64,000 bases of DNA from Spirodela intermedia (taxonomy: Eukaryota > Streptophyta > Magnoliopsida > Alismatales > Araceae). Numbering within the stretch: position 1 is the stretch's first letter; each line of letters starts with the position of its first letter. The notes beneath the pieces were generated by a model. The model was not told where the DNA came from. It was given only the letters and a program-made list of their open reading frames with translations, and made no database searches. This document shows positions 24,055 through 36,368 of this stretch, in pieces. A program made the translations under genes and the position numbers. The stretch spans positions 743,001-807,000 of the forward strand of contig LR746280.1 in NCBI GenBank assembly GCA_902729315.2, in the 5' to 3' direction.

Positions 24055-27000
24055 CATATGCGGTTAATCAAGTATTAAATATATGATTTACGACTTTGTC
24101 GACCCACTTCCTTGACCTATGAGCCTTCTAGAATGCAGACCGGACTGGTGATGCAGGTGACTGGCGTTCAGTTAGTTTTTTTTTAAATTAGTGCATTTCT
24201 TGGAACTAATATTCTGTTTTGGAGCTCAGAGAACAACAAATTATAGCTAGTTCTGATGTGGAATTTGAATAGCAAGAATCAATTAATGCCACAGAAGAAA
24301 TTCTGAGTTCGCACCTGATCAAAGAATATGGCACTGCATTCCATCAGATACCGATTCTTCAGTGTAACAATCTATCCGCCATCTATTTTACTGCAAACCC
24401 CATTTTTCACTCACAAATGAAGCATTGAGAATTGTCATTTTGTGCATCAACGGGCTGCTTCTAAGGATATTCAGTTTAGATTCATCCCAACACCTAATAA
24501 AGTTCCCAATGCACTTAATAGAAGCTTCTCTTATCATTGTTTCAATGCCCTTTAAGACGAGCATTTTCTTACCAGTCCCCGTTCAGCTTTCACGGATGTG
24601 TTAACTTATCCCTTAATACTTTGGCCAACGCTGTTGGAACTGCATACAGAAAGTCCTCTAGATTAAAACCTCACGAATCCCCAGTGAAACCAGGAATAAA
24701 CAGATGTAATGATGCGAGAGATTGACTGCAGCCATTCACATTCACTCGATCTCTTCACTTTTCAAACATACCCTACCACAAATCTCTCCGCTTCCACCAT
24801 CCCACTCAATATATTTGCAATCCACTGAATCAAAATACATCACAATCTACTCTTAGAACATAATGTCGAGAGGAAGAATCATTTTTTCTACAACTAAAAC
24901 CCAAAGTCAGGTTAGGTTAGCATCAAGCATCCTGCTTTCTCCAATCAAAGGCGGGTAGACAGCCCATTGGAACCTCTTACATAAGAACACGTAAAAACGA
25001 AATAAATATATCTACTTTAAACACCACCTATTATGGATAAGAAAGAACTTAATAAAGCTCGTAATGAGATCTGTTAGAATTGAGAACTGGCCCGTCATGA
25101 TCCAAATTATATGTTTACACCTTCCAATAGTGTTTGAAGCATGAACTGATCATGTCTACAAAGGATGTGGTGGGACCAATTTTTACCAAGTGTTATTCAA
25201 CCTGAGGACTGTTCCCGGCAACCAGTTCATAGCATCTTTAATTAAAGGAAACGGAACGAAAATTATGCAATTGTGAGATGCATGATGTCTACAATATAAT
25301 TCCTAAGAATTCGTAGACATCCAGCTGTTTATTTCTTACCATTTTTAATGATATTTGGTGATATTCCTACCCTTCCATTCACCAAATGATGCATAAAGGT
25401 CAACCCCAGATCATATTACTTACACCTAATAGCTTAATATATGCGAAATTCTTGACAAAGCTTATCCTTTTTTGAGTTAACATGCCGCATAATACAACGC
25501 AATAGCATGTAATGACAAAACACAACCACAAACATGGCTGCCATGGCATGCTGTGAAAACAGCCAGTCATTATCTCAATATATTCATGTCAGTTGAAGCA
25601 TGCATATGACTGTTAGTTATAGTGGTCCACAGAAAAATTAGATATCCATGCTCTCTCAACATACAGAAAATGATGCGCAAGAATTACAAAAAAACAATTC
25701 GTCTTTCTTTAGATGGAAGATAAAAGGACCATAAATCAAATTTGAGAGTATTAGAAATGGGTATGAAAAGATAGTCGCAGGCATCTATATATACATGTGT
25801 TGGCCATATCTTATGATATGATACGAAAAGGAGAAATAGAATATGATAAATCTAGAAAAATCACTTGCATTATCACGCACATGAATACGAACAAACAACA
25901 TAAGGGAAAAGGAATCATATTACCCACATACTCAATGAGAAAGCAATTCATCACTCCACAAGAGCTTACCTCTTTGCAAGGTTTTGAGCAGAGAACTTTC
26001 ATCTAGCCTATCAACTTTGACTAATGCTTTAATATACTCAGAAAGGGCCGATGGGTTTGTGTGTAACCCAGGTTGACTCTCAAACAATCTTATTACTGTT
26101 TCCGGCTCACTTCTGTAAAGCTCTTTAAGCAGATAATCATTTGCACCGTCTATATCCCGTGCTCTGCGAGCAAATTGACCAACATACCGAGAGAAAGACC
26201 TTTCTTGAAACCTAAAAAGTTTATTCCCTGCAAACAATGGACAAAAAATCAATTAAGTTGAAATAAAAATACAGTACAAAGGTCGCCTCCTTTATAAGTA
26301 GTTACACAGAAATTGCCAAAGAATATGATTAGAGAGTCTTAGTGAGAAGAGCAATAGAAGGTAAACAGATTTAAACTAGCAGAATACTAACCACCCCCGT
26401 CATTCCAAATCTATTCTTTATGAGATCGCATTAAAAGTTAATAATAAAAACTATCAAATGGATCTCCACGTGAGTTTCTTAATTGCATCTGAGCATTACT
26501 TGGCATTCATTTCCATTCTTGTTAGTACATGTTCCAGTTCATTTTACTGACTTTCTCAAAAGGACCCTTACAGTTTCTATCCTGGACAATAAATATTTTC
26601 TTATTGTGTATAGAAGTGAAAATACATCCAATCATTGATCTGACGATCTGCCTTACGTACAGGAGACTAATCCACCAACCATGGATTAACCTGATGGTCC
26701 AACGATGGTTACTCCATTTAGGGATATTGTACTGTTTCTACTCCTCAAAAGACAATGGACCAAATTCTACCCGCCAATGTTGTGGATGACTAAACCGTTT
26801 ACTTCAGAAGACAGATTATTTTATGGACACTATCCAGCACTTGAGCATTGCACATTTTTACATATAATCCGTAGAATCAACCTCGTTCTAAACGAAAAGC
26901 TAACTTGAGGACTAGAGTTCCCTACAGCTCGTTCTACATAACTTTACGAAATGAAGTCATCATGATCTGATGGATACAAAATAAAGTCAACGTTGATTGA

Positions 27001-29937
27001 AGAGTCTATAATACTCAAAATAAAATAAAAAAAATAGAAAGAACAGAAATGCAGATTACGTGAAACCAGTTGGCTCATTGTAATGACAAAGCGAAAAAGC
27101 GCACGGAAAAGCAAGCATTATTTTCCTTGGGGACTGCTATGGCACAAAACTACATACCTGCACCACCTTGGACTTGAACCAGAGCAATAGGAGGCTGACA
27201 AGTTAAGTCAACTAAATAAGGGTTCCTCAATTGCTTTCTTGAAGCCTGCACACACAACTGAGCTTAAGACGATTTGAACTTCAGGGAATTTCTCTTCTTA
27301 ACAATCTCCTCACTAAGTGGGCATTGGCATTATCAGAAAAGCTTTTCTGATGACCTTCGATACCCTAAGTAGAACCAGGACGGTAGGGGTAAAGCACATG
27401 GTGGTAAGGATGAACCAGATAAGAACATAGAAATATAACTATAAATGGAAGATGTAAATATTAAAACACTTTACGTCAATAAAGTATGCAGACAGTAAAG
27501 CCTTTGGCAAGATGTGCCCAATATCATGTCATATTCAGATTTCCCAGGGCCAAACTTTTCACAATTTCCATGTACTCTCTGCCTCTTTCTCCATTCGATT
27601 ACATTTTTAAATCACCACGAATGAAACAGAACCATTCTACAAACCCCTCGTTACCATGAGGATTCAGCTCAAGCCCTCCCCCAACAACACACCGAAAAAA
27701 AACTAAATAACCATGATGGTAACGAATAATATTAATGTGTCGGATGAATGTCATTGCCTAGATAGCGACCTTGGATGTGTCAGAACACACGGATTGGAGC
27801 ATATATATAGATTTCAACAGTTTTAACTCACGAAGCTAGCAGTTTTCGCTTTAATCTCGATTTTTTTAACAACATAAGTTTCAAAGAGTAGCGACATGCT
27901 TGCCCAAAAATCTGACATGAACCGTATATTTTAGTAAGATGCTCGTACCAAGCACAATTACTAACGAAGATGAGGGATATTTAATTGCCTGACGTCAACC
28001 CCATTTCGAAGACAGTATATTCACATCTGAATTCCCAGGTTACTCTCAGATAGGCAACAAAAAACCAAGATTGTCATCCTCTGAAGACCCTAATCCCCCT
28101 CAACCCTAGTTAAATATCTAGAGCTTAACCAGAAAAGAATACTGCATGTTTCACGCCAGATGGCTGCTGATAAAACCAAATTAGATCGAGCTTCACCTCA
28201 CCTCATTTGCAGAATTTTAGAAACCAGACCTAGTCTTGTCTTGTTGTAGTTAAACGCACCCAGCAGTTAGTTACCAATTCAAAGAGATATACTGAAAAAT
28301 CGGAAAAGGTGTTGACCCTGTTACAAGCGCTTTTGCCTCGGTACTGGACATTTCTGCCAACTTTTATCATTTGCAAGCCCAAAAAACTAAAAGATACTTG
28401 AGACCTGGATGTTTTTACCACTTACAGGGTTCCAATCCAAACCAGCCGCTGAACGATATTACTGTTACCACCTAACAGGAGGATCAAAGAGGCTACAACT
28501 TCAAAGTGTCCACTTGAGTACGGGATAAATGCTAGCACTATGTCAAATGTCTGATATCTCAACTTTACCCTATCATTTAACTGAATCTTATAGAGTAACA
28601 GTGAGGAGGGTTTTCAAACACCTCTAGAAAAGGTACATCTTCGACAACATCAGTGACAAAATACATATGCCAAATTAACCATCAATATGCATAGTTATGA
28701 AAAAAAAAATCTCTCGCACTTTCTATGTAAGGTATCACTCAATCTGATACCCTACTTTAATTCGATGGTTGGCTACTTGAGTGTCCATCATGCACAATCA
28801 AAGATAATTCCTTGCACACTGTGCTGGAGAAACCAAAGAAGTGTTCTGCCTCGGGGTGTCTCCACACAACCTATATTCTCCCACATTATAACCAAATGAA
28901 AATTTAAAAGATTAAAGATTGCTGATATAACCATACAGAATATCCTCCCAATGTCTGGCAACAGAAAGCAATAAGTTATTTCCCCCAGATAGCCTGCTTT
29001 CATTTTGCAATAACATGAGGCCACTTCGCGGTTTTGGCAAAATATGCCCACAACAAACTCACGCTCACTAACATTTCCTCGTCCAGTCAATAATCAAGTT
29101 AAAAAATGCATCTAGAGGTGTGCTCTGCGTCATTTTACATCTTTTTGAATAAAAACAATAAGAATACTGAAACCATCACATCATTAGCCCTAATCGTTTC
29201 GATTGAAAGCAATACCGAAAGGAAGACCAATGCACGAAAAATGTCAAGTCAACCGCTTTCTATCCATCGATTTCACTTTTCCAACGTGCTTTTGACGTAA
29301 TTTCTTCCACTCTCTGAGTCTCCACTGTCAGAAATGGGCTTGCTTAGAAACAGACCATTTTTTTACGCAATCAAGCAAACCAACCAACTGTAGTAGCTCC
29401 CAGAAATGCAGCGTTGTATGTGAACGAATCTTCAAACTCCGTTCAAATTAGAAGCAATCATGTAGGCATAAAATTTGGACGAGTTATTACATGTCACTGG
29501 CATGACCTGACCCACGCCATGACATAAACCCATCCCTCAACAGAGCCCGAGGAAGATCGCAAACACCAGAAAACTAGCAAATCCTATGTCCTACCGAATA
29601 GACTTTCGATACCAAATTCCACTCCATGACGGCAATCGTTGAAACACGAGACGGGACGCAACAAGAAAAAACCAGAAAACCGCCCCAAGATAAGGACCGA
29701 AAGGAATAGGCAATATACCAAAAAAAAAAACCTTAGAGTTCGTGCTTCGTGAAAGCCCTAAACGTTGACCGATCCCGCTAAACAGTCTGAATATGAGATT
29801 AGGGCCCGCGAGGAAAGATGATAACTATAATCACGCGCCCAGAATAAATCCCATTTGGTAAGGCGAATTCGACATACAGACAGCAAGGTCGAAACCAGGG
29901 GACAACCCACCTGCGTGAGGAGACGCCTCCAAGCCAT
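18776..29937 (-). CDS. FTSH4: Mitochondrial i-AAA protease, FTSH4-type
   Basis: This encodes an ATP-dependent zinc metalloprotease of the mitochondrial inner membrane facing the intermembrane space. Exons are 29911-29937, 27158-27245, 25970-26227, 22207-22443, 21985-22109, 19821-20297 and 18776-19696; the product is 710 aa, near the usual ~717. The N-terminus MAWRRLLTQ resembles a mitochondrial presequence. One membrane helix ([14 protein letters not shown], about 182-195) precedes the AAA domain. Walker A GPPGTGKT is at 262-269, Walker [13 protein letters not shown] and the arginine-finger segment RPGRFDRH follow, and the zinc site HEGGH is at 481-485. The segment [17 protein letters not shown] is diagnostic of FTSH4 rather than plastid FtsH. 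The C-terminus carries a run of 10 Gln followed by an Ala-rich tail. Intron 1 (27246-29910), intron 2 (26228-27157) and intron 5 (20298-21984) contain nothing recognised; intron 3 holds a copia fossil. Confidence 0.96.
22880..24640 (+). mobile_element. Degenerate Ty1/copia polyprotein fossil in FTSH4 intron 3
   Basis: On the plus strand, with many stops and frameshifts, copia landmarks occur in order. They are an RT start ([20 protein letters not shown] then GIDYAEKF, 23338-23430), LDVKNAH (23495-23515), [14 protein letters not shown] then [11 protein letters not shown] (about 23550-23650), and an RNase H segment ([20 protein letters not shown] at about 24348-24407). A C-terminal remnant near 24550 follows. 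An AT microsatellite interrupts it at 24022-24051. LTRs were not identified. It lies antisense to FTSH4. Confidence 0.85.
24022..24051. repeat. AT microsatellite inside the copia fossil
   Basis: This is an alternating AT run of about 30 bases between the reverse-transcriptase and RNase H remnants. Confidence 0.9.
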
Positions 29938-30478
29938 ACTCCTCTCCTTCGGGGCACACGAACACCTGAACGCTCACGCTGTCGCGCTCCTCTCCGATTC
30001 TAGCGGCCAGATGCCTCCTTTCCGCCCCTCAGACGAGGACGACCAAAGGGGCTGCGAGTGGAAGGGGCAAAAACTGGAGGACTGTGTTCAGCGGAGATTT
30101 GAGGAGCGGAGGACGAAAGGAACCTGAAGATCTTCGATATTTTTCCCCTGAGGATCCTCTTAAAGGGAATTTTGTACGTATTTCCTTAACTTTTTTGTGT
30201 TTAACTTTTATACCTTAATAAGCCAATCATCATGTCTTGCTATCCTTTTTCTGGTTGGGATGTATTAACAATGTGTTTTCCTAGAATATATATACTATTT
30301 ATTAATAAAGGCTAAAATTATTTAATATTTGATAAAGGTAATTCCATCTTTTTGTACATAAAAGGCACAAATTGTGGAGTCAACAAATCACGCTCGTTGA
30401 CTCCCTTAATGAATCTAAAATAAATAATATTTAAATAATTTAAGAATGCTTTTATACTTTAATATATAATAATATTCT
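29938..30478. promoter_or_regulatory. FTSH4 upstream region
   Basis: The first 180 bases above the ATG are GC-rich and include the probable 5' UTR and core promoter of FTSH4. Beyond about 30170 the sequence becomes AT-rich. No clear TATA element was seen. A partial end of the adjacent repeat unit (GTTGACTCCCTTAATGAA) lies near 30395. Confidence 0.4.
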
Positions 30479-30619
30479 ACATTATTGGGGCCCAATTGTG
30501 GTTGGGAGAATTCATAATTATGCCATATTTAGTATTTTCAATCAATAGTTACTAGAACATTAGGCATTTTACACGTTTTGATGCAAGTATTATCTGCCGC
30601 CATAGGAAATACCCAATTA

Positions 30620-30652
<33 letters not shown>

Positions 30653-31004
30653 GGGGTTGATGCTAGTTGACTCTCTAAATGAAGTTAAAATTAATATTAC
30701 TTCTTTAAAAATAAGAACTAAAAATAATAAATATGTTTTTAAATAATTAAAAAAATATATACAAATAAATATTATTGTACATTATTAGGAGTCACTAGTG
30801 ATGGGGAGAATTCAGACTACATTCTTACAACTTTGCAAATCTATGTGCATAAATTTCATCTTTTATTCCCCACTTCATCAATAAAGTAGTATATAATAAT
30901 ATCATTATCTTCAATATTTTCAACAAATGGTTACTAAAACGTCAACATGTGCAAGTATCATCTTCCAACATATTACAGTCAACTGTGATATATATATATA
31001 TATA

Positions 31005-31051
<47 letters not shown>

Positions 31052-31760
31052 TGGGGTTTGATATTAGTTGTCTCCTTAAATTATTACAAAAATGGAATTA
31101 AAATATTAAGTATACACTAAAATAATTTTTTGTATATAGAAAGAAATAATATTTTACGTTATTGGAGCCCATTAGTGATAGGAGAATACCAATTGCATTC
31201 TTGCTACTTTATAAATTTCATCTCTTATTTCCCAACTTAATGTGATATATAATAATATTATCCTCTTAAATATTTCAAAAAATAGTTACTAGAACATCAA
31301 CAAGAGCAGGTATGATCCGCCAACATAGTATACCCAAGTGCGATTTATATATATATATATATAAATAGATATAGATATGTTGAGAGAAGGAGATTAGTGG
31401 GGTTGATGCTAGTTAACTCCCTAAACGAGTTTTAAATAATTTTAAATTAAAAAATTAATTCGTATGTATAATTAACTTTGTACGTTACTGAGGACCATTA
31501 GGGATTAGGAGAATACATACTGCATTCTTGCAACTTTGTAAATTTATTTCTTTAAATTTCACCTCTCATTTCCCAACTTCGTCAATAATGTGGTATATCA
31601 TGATAGTATCCCCTTAAATATTCAACAAATATTACTAGAACAACAGGCATTGAATAGGCGCAAATGTGATCCGCCGACATAGTATACCCATGTGCGATAG
31701 ACAGATATAGAGAAAGAGAGAGGGGCGAGATTATTGGGCTTTTGTCCTGCTGATATGCTA
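30479..31760. repeat. Four diverged tandem repeat units in an AT-rich spacer
   Basis: Units begin at about 30479, 30779, 31156 and 31482 with a common start of the type ACRTTATTGGRGCCCATTAG, giving spacings of 300, 377 and 326 bases. Each then carries GGGAGAAT, TGCATTCTTGCAACTTT (missing or weak in the first), TTACTAGAACATCA, a CCGCCAACATAGTATACCC-like segment, a TA and/or GA microsatellite, and GGGGTTGATGCTAGTTGACT. Divergence between units is substantial. No open frame is supported. Confidence 0.8.
31009..31047. repeat. GA/CT microsatellite within the second repeat unit
   Basis: A GA run of about 38 bases directly follows a TA run at 30991-31005. A second GA run in the preceding unit lies at about 30621-30647. 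Confidence 0.9.
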
Positions 31761-31961
31761 ATTGGGCTGGGAAGAAGCCCAACTAGCTTATGAAGATGGA
31801 CCTTCGATGCCCTGGAAAGAAGGTGACAAATATTCGATTTTTGGCGTGCCCAGAAGAAGATTTATACCCTTAAAAATGAGTTAAGCAGAACCAATTCGAT
31901 TGAAATACGAGAATTTCTAGTGAGATCTCTGTGTGGTCAGAGAGTCAACAAAGGCTACTGT

Positions 31962-33501
31962 TTAGGCCCACAGCGCGAGAACCGACATGGTGATTGCGCC
32001 GAGGAAGAGGGCGAGGAACGAGGAGACCTGGACACGCCCGTTACAGCTCCTGCTCCGGCTCAAAAAGTCAGCGGCGATAAGGTCAACGAGGGCCATGTAG
32101 ATGAGAATCCCCGCCGAGACCGCGTCTAGTACCCCTTCCACCACCAGCGCCCTCGGGCTGTTAGGGTTGTAGAAGGACGCCACCGCCGTCCCCGCCGCAA
32201 TCCCCGCCGGCGTCGTCACCGCGAAGAAGAAGGCCATCACCGCCGTTGCGGTTGACCGAAACTTCGCCTGCCACCGGAGAAGAAGAAGGTGGTGACGAGA
32301 GAGAGAGAAAGAGAGGAAGAGAGTTTCCTTCTGTCTTAGTAGTCTTCAAGAATCGGCCCTATTCTCAGACAATGGAGAGCTGCCGCGGCTTACCTGAGAG
32401 ATGCAGCCGCCGAGGGCGAACCCTTCGAAGAACTGGTGGAAGCCGAGGGCGGCGATGAGAGGTCGGATGGTGCAGGGGCTCAGCGACACCCCCAGAGACA
32501 GCCCGATGATGACCGAGTGGGAGACGATGCCCAGCTCCAGGATCTGATCCCGTCCCCAAATATCCACGGATTAATCATCATCGAATCTTCGCAGAAGAGG
32601 TATTAAGATGTTAATGGAGGGACGGGGCAAACCTGAGAGACGACGACGTGGCGGAGGTGAGAACTGGCACCGCCGTGAGAGTGACCGTGGTGGTGCCCGG
32701 CGTCGTGGGCGTGGGGCACACCGATGTGAAGCCCACCGCCGTCTTCTTCTTCGTGTTGCTTGTCGCCGGCGGTGGCTGAGAGCAGACCGACGGTGTTCTC
32801 CTCATCCCGCGCAGCCTTCCTAGCATTATTGTTCTCCACCCGGTGTTTCCTCTCGTAGAACTGGGTGCCGACGAAGTCGACGACGAGTGTCCCCAAGGCG
32901 GAGACCATGGCGAAGAAACCCGGGAAGGGGAACGCTGACCAGGGGAAGCGGGGGAGGCAGGGATCGGTCAACGCCTCCTGCGAATCGGCAAGGACGTGGA
33001 CGAATCCCGTGGCGAGGATGACGCCGGCGGCGAACGCCTTCGAGACGACGAAGAGGCCCGATTCCGCGCGGAGGAATCGCCAACTCGTTCCCACCAGAGG
33101 AAGCGTCACTCCGGCGACGCTGGAGACGAGGATCACCGCGATGGCGATCATCTTCAACCTCAGTGCCGCCTCGTCGTCTCTGCATTCCGCCGCCTCGCCA
33201 CCGCCGGAGGAGCACTCCGCGTTCCCCAGGGATTTGGCTACCTGGTAGATCAAGTTCCCTGCAACGCCGCCGGGAGAGTTTCAAGCGCCCGCAGGAAGGG
33301 ATCGCCGGCAGATTGAAGGACGAGTTAGGGAAGATCCTTACCAGAGACATTCTGGACATGGTTCTGGAGGCCGTCGAGGGAGAACGGAGGTTGAAGAACC
33401 TGCAGAAATCAGATTAGGTTAGAAGCACAATCAATCACCGCTGACGCAGACCAGGGCCAGGAGAAACCGGCAGCGATGACAAGAACCTTGTGGAAGGCCA
33501 T
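31962..33501 (-). CDS. ZIP-family zinc/iron transporter
   Basis: This encodes an eight-helix ZIP transporter that moves Zn2+ or Fe2+ into the cytoplasm. Exons are 33439-33501, 33342-33399, 32633-33258, 32394-32543 and 31962-32267, giving 400 aa, a normal ZIP length. The first exon encodes a short hydrophobic leader ([17 protein letters not shown]) read as a signal peptide. Helices 1-3 lie in exon 3 ([20 protein letters not shown], then [20 protein letters not shown]). The variable cytoplasmic loop is His-rich ([13 protein letters not shown]). The helix 4-5 metal-path signatures [10 protein letters not shown] and [10 protein letters not shown] are intact. The C-terminus ends in [13 protein letters not shown]. 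The first two short exons were joined by phase and splice sites, so the N-terminus is less certain than the rest. Two ZDRE-like sites lie about 500 bases upstream, supporting zinc-deficiency control. Which metal it prefers cannot be read from sequence. Confidence 0.92.
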
Positions 33502-33996
33502 GAACGAGCAACCGGAGAGATCTCCGAGCGCTGGCTTGCCCGCAGAGGTGGTCGTATATGTGGGGGGGGGGACCTTTCTTCTTCCTCTGTTTTAGGGCCA
33601 CCGGATATTGAGATCGCCGACTAAATAGGAGGAAGGAGGCGGGAAGAGGAATACGGCAAGCCAATGACACCCATGAAGCCAGGATGTGGTCATCGTTAGG
33701 AGAGATGGAGGAACAGTGGCGGAAGGAAGGGGAAGAAGATGGCGGAGTGGGGAGGAGGAAGGAGAGAAGAAGGAGATGGCGCGCGCTGGCCGTTAGGCTC
33801 ATGGTGCTGACATCTTAGGAGGAAGAGAGACGGGAGAGCGTAGGGGGGAGGATGACGGCGTTGAAAACCAGGGTGTTGACATTGTTGTTGACCGACGCAT
33901 ACTGGTCCTCACACATCCATGACATTGTGCTGAGTCAGAACCCCCCCCAAGGCCAAGTCGTATGGTTTGCCGCGGGCCCGAATGAAACATAGCCAC

Positions 33997-34026
33997 GTGT
34001 CGACCAGATGCATCCAATGTCGACAT
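33997..34026. promoter_or_regulatory. Paired zinc-deficiency response elements upstream of the ZIP gene
   Basis: The decamer ATGTCGACAT at 34017-34026 is a perfect match to RTGTCGACAY, the known site of group F bZIP zinc-deficiency regulators (bZIP19/23). Twenty bases away, 33997-34006 reads GTGTCGACCA, one mismatch from the consensus. They lie about 500 bases upstream of the ZIP ATG. Paired ZDREs are typical of zinc-regulated ZIP promoters. Confidence 0.75.
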
Positions 34027-35732
34027 GATGACGATAACAGTTGGAAACTCAATCGGATAACGACACATGGCTGAGATGGCGCGGGAAGATATTAATAAAA
34101 AATGGTTTTCCAGGTCCGGCTGTTGTCCACGTCAGCAGATCGGATGATTATACGTGGGCAATTGAGTGGTATATATGTAAAATATCGGGCTTTCAATAAT
34201 TTAGGTGCCGTGGAAGTATTGTACATTATTGTAATTATTAAACTTTTTACGATGATAAAAAGAACGACTCAATTGTCTAGTGGGTCGCTATAGCGCGAGT
34301 AGATGGGTGAAACGTGGCAAAAATAATGGGCCGGGCTCCATCCATTGACTCTGCCTAACTAGGGAGTGGTATGCATGAGTATGAAGATTCTCTCTCTCTC
34401 TCTCATCTATAGCCCTTTCATCGGCAATGGTGAGTGATTCACTCTTTCTCTTGTGAAGCTCATAGACACCGTGGTCTGTGTTTGACTCTGTAATGTTTGA
34501 CTTCCGATGCGGACGGAGGTTTTGTGTCAAACCGGGTCAACCCCTCCTCACGTCAGCCCAAATCTTAATGGTTTAACTAATTTTATCCGTTGACCACGGG
34601 AGATGAGCTGGGCTCAAGAACAAGACTTTCTGGGCCGTGTGGCAGGCCCATGTAAGAATTTGGCTCAGAGAAAAGCCCACGGGGCGTTGGAGTCCCCTCT
34701 TTGTGGCTGCTCGTTGGGGTTTCTCCACTCCTCGTAGAAAATTATTCAGGGGAAAAATTTATGTATACAAAATAATTCTATTTATGATATTTTTCATATA
34801 TTCAGACTAGATTACCATGTGAAAAATATTATTTTTAAATATATTAGTTTTTAAAACTGTTAACTAGAAGACTTTGTTGTATTTGGGCCAATATTGGGCC
34901 ATAAAATCTATCTCGATAAGATAGGCCCAATGCCTCCAACACGGTCCGGCCGAGATGATTGCGGTCAAAATGACGGCGCTCCCACCGGTGCAGTCCCGTT
35001 GACGATGGAGAAGAAGAAGGCGAACCGGCCAGCTTTCTCTCTCTAAATATATACCAGAGAGAGAGAGAGAGAGAGGGAACCCTGCAAGGAGAGATCAGAT
35101 CCAGGATATGCTTGTCGGAGAAGAATCGGACTTCTGAATTTAATAAGCCTTTGCAGGACTGAATTCCGATAGAACGACTCCCAGATGGGGATTCGATCCG
35201 AGAAGAGTAAATGTGAGCGATTACACCGCTGCTTCTCTCCCCATCCCCTCTCTCTCTCTCTCTCTCTCTCTACATATAAATATCTATCCGTCTCCGTCTG
35301 TCTCCGCTCTCTCCCTCTTCGCCACCCCCTCCTGCTCTCCGGTTCTCTCTCTCTCTCTCTCTCTCTCGGACTCTCTTCAACAGTTGCTCTCCAGAAAGAG
35401 GGGAGAGAGGAAGAGAGACGAGTTTACGTGGTGACATCACTGTAGCTCTGTCTCTCTCTCTCTCTTTCGCTATCCCTCTCTGTGAGATCGTATGCATCCG
35501 CCGAATCCCCATGTGTGGGGGAAGGTGACGTCCTCTTCCACTGGGGATCATTATCACACACTCATTACCCGCCCCCACCTGCAGCACGTCAGCACGTCTT
35601 TAAACCACGGAGGGAAATTTTAATATTATCATCTCCGTCCGCCATTAATGGCGGAGGGAAAGCCTAAAAATGGAACAGTGTAACGTAGACGATAGCCGAC
35701 GGACGCCCTTACTGCTCCCTCAGTCAAACCCC

Positions 35733-35777
<45 letters not shown>

Positions 35778-35936
35778 CCTCTCCCTCCAGTGAATGAATT
35801 CTGTAGAACTTCCTCTCAGCAGACGAGACGAGCACAGATCAGATTTCCGCATCCAATGGAAGAAAAGGTGCTGATGATGGAGATGGAGATGGAGGTTGAT
35901 GGTAGGAAGAAGGAGGTGTTACGGTAAATAATTACA
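34027..35936. other. Gene-free stretch with several CT/GA microsatellites
   Basis: I see no supported gene. CT or GA runs lie at about 34389-34404, 35050-35076, 35250-35272, 35344-35367, 35451-35466 and 35735-35773. The open frames across them are repeat translations. The right end is the glutaredoxin 3' flank. A TGACGTC motif lies at about 35526-35532. Confidence 0.45.
35735..35773. repeat. CT/GA microsatellite
   Basis: This is a pure CT run of about 39 bases, 160 bases beyond the glutaredoxin stop codon. Confidence 0.95.
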
Positions 35937-36368
35937 TCAGAGGAGGAGAGCGCCGACCTCTCTGAGGCGGGGGACGAGGAGGCCGCTGAGGTGAAGGGCC
36001 ATGAGGCTCTCGAGGCCTCCGATCAGGGTGCCGCCGATGAAGACGGCCGGAGACGGCGGCGCCGCTGGGCCGCCGGCGGAGGGGGGGAGGCCCAGCGCCG
36101 CCGCGGCGCGGTCCATCTCGCCGTCTTCCAGCTCGATGACCGTAGGGTGGGTGCCGATGGTGCACAAAAGCCGCTTCATCACGTGGCAGATGCAGCAGGA
36201 GGATTTGCTGAAGATGACCACCGGGTTCTCCGTTATCAGCCGCTCCATCCGCATCTCCGTCGTCTCCGCCGCGTCGATCGACAGCGGCACCGCCGGTGGT
36301 GGTGGCGGCGCCGCCCTCTTCCCGGCCAGATCCACGCCGGCCATCTGTCCCCACCGCAGGCCCTGCAT
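35937..36368 (-). CDS. CC-type glutaredoxin (ROXY/GRXC9-like)
   Basis: This intronless gene encodes a 143-aa land-plant-specific glutaredoxin. Family members bind TGA-type bZIP factors in the nucleus and modulate defence, jasmonate and developmental genes. The N-terminus MQGLRWGQ resembles GRXC9/GRX480. The active-site motif CCIC is at residues 58-61 (SKSSCCICHVMKRLL). The glutathione-binding PAVFIGGTLIGGLESLMALH segment follows, and the protein ends GALLL. The usual C-terminal motif for TOPLESS recruitment is ALWL, so Trp is replaced by Leu here. The ATG at 36366-36368 gives the family-like start. TGACGTCA sites lie upstream. Large open frames on the opposite strand are GC-rich shadows. Confidence 0.92.
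   Translation of the reverse strand: MQGLRWGQMAGVDLAGKRAAPPPPPAVPLSIDAAETTEMRMERLITENPVVIFSKSSCCICHVMKRLLCTIGTHPTVIELEDGEMDRAAAALGLPPSAGGPAAPPSPAVFIGGTLIGGLESLMALHLSGLLVPRLREVGALLL

Noticed and set aside
35855-35927. Possible plus-strand first exon starting MEEKVLMMEME after a CT-rich leader
   Set aside because: It is low in complexity, and downstream sequence is the antisense of the glutaredoxin with no exon to continue it.
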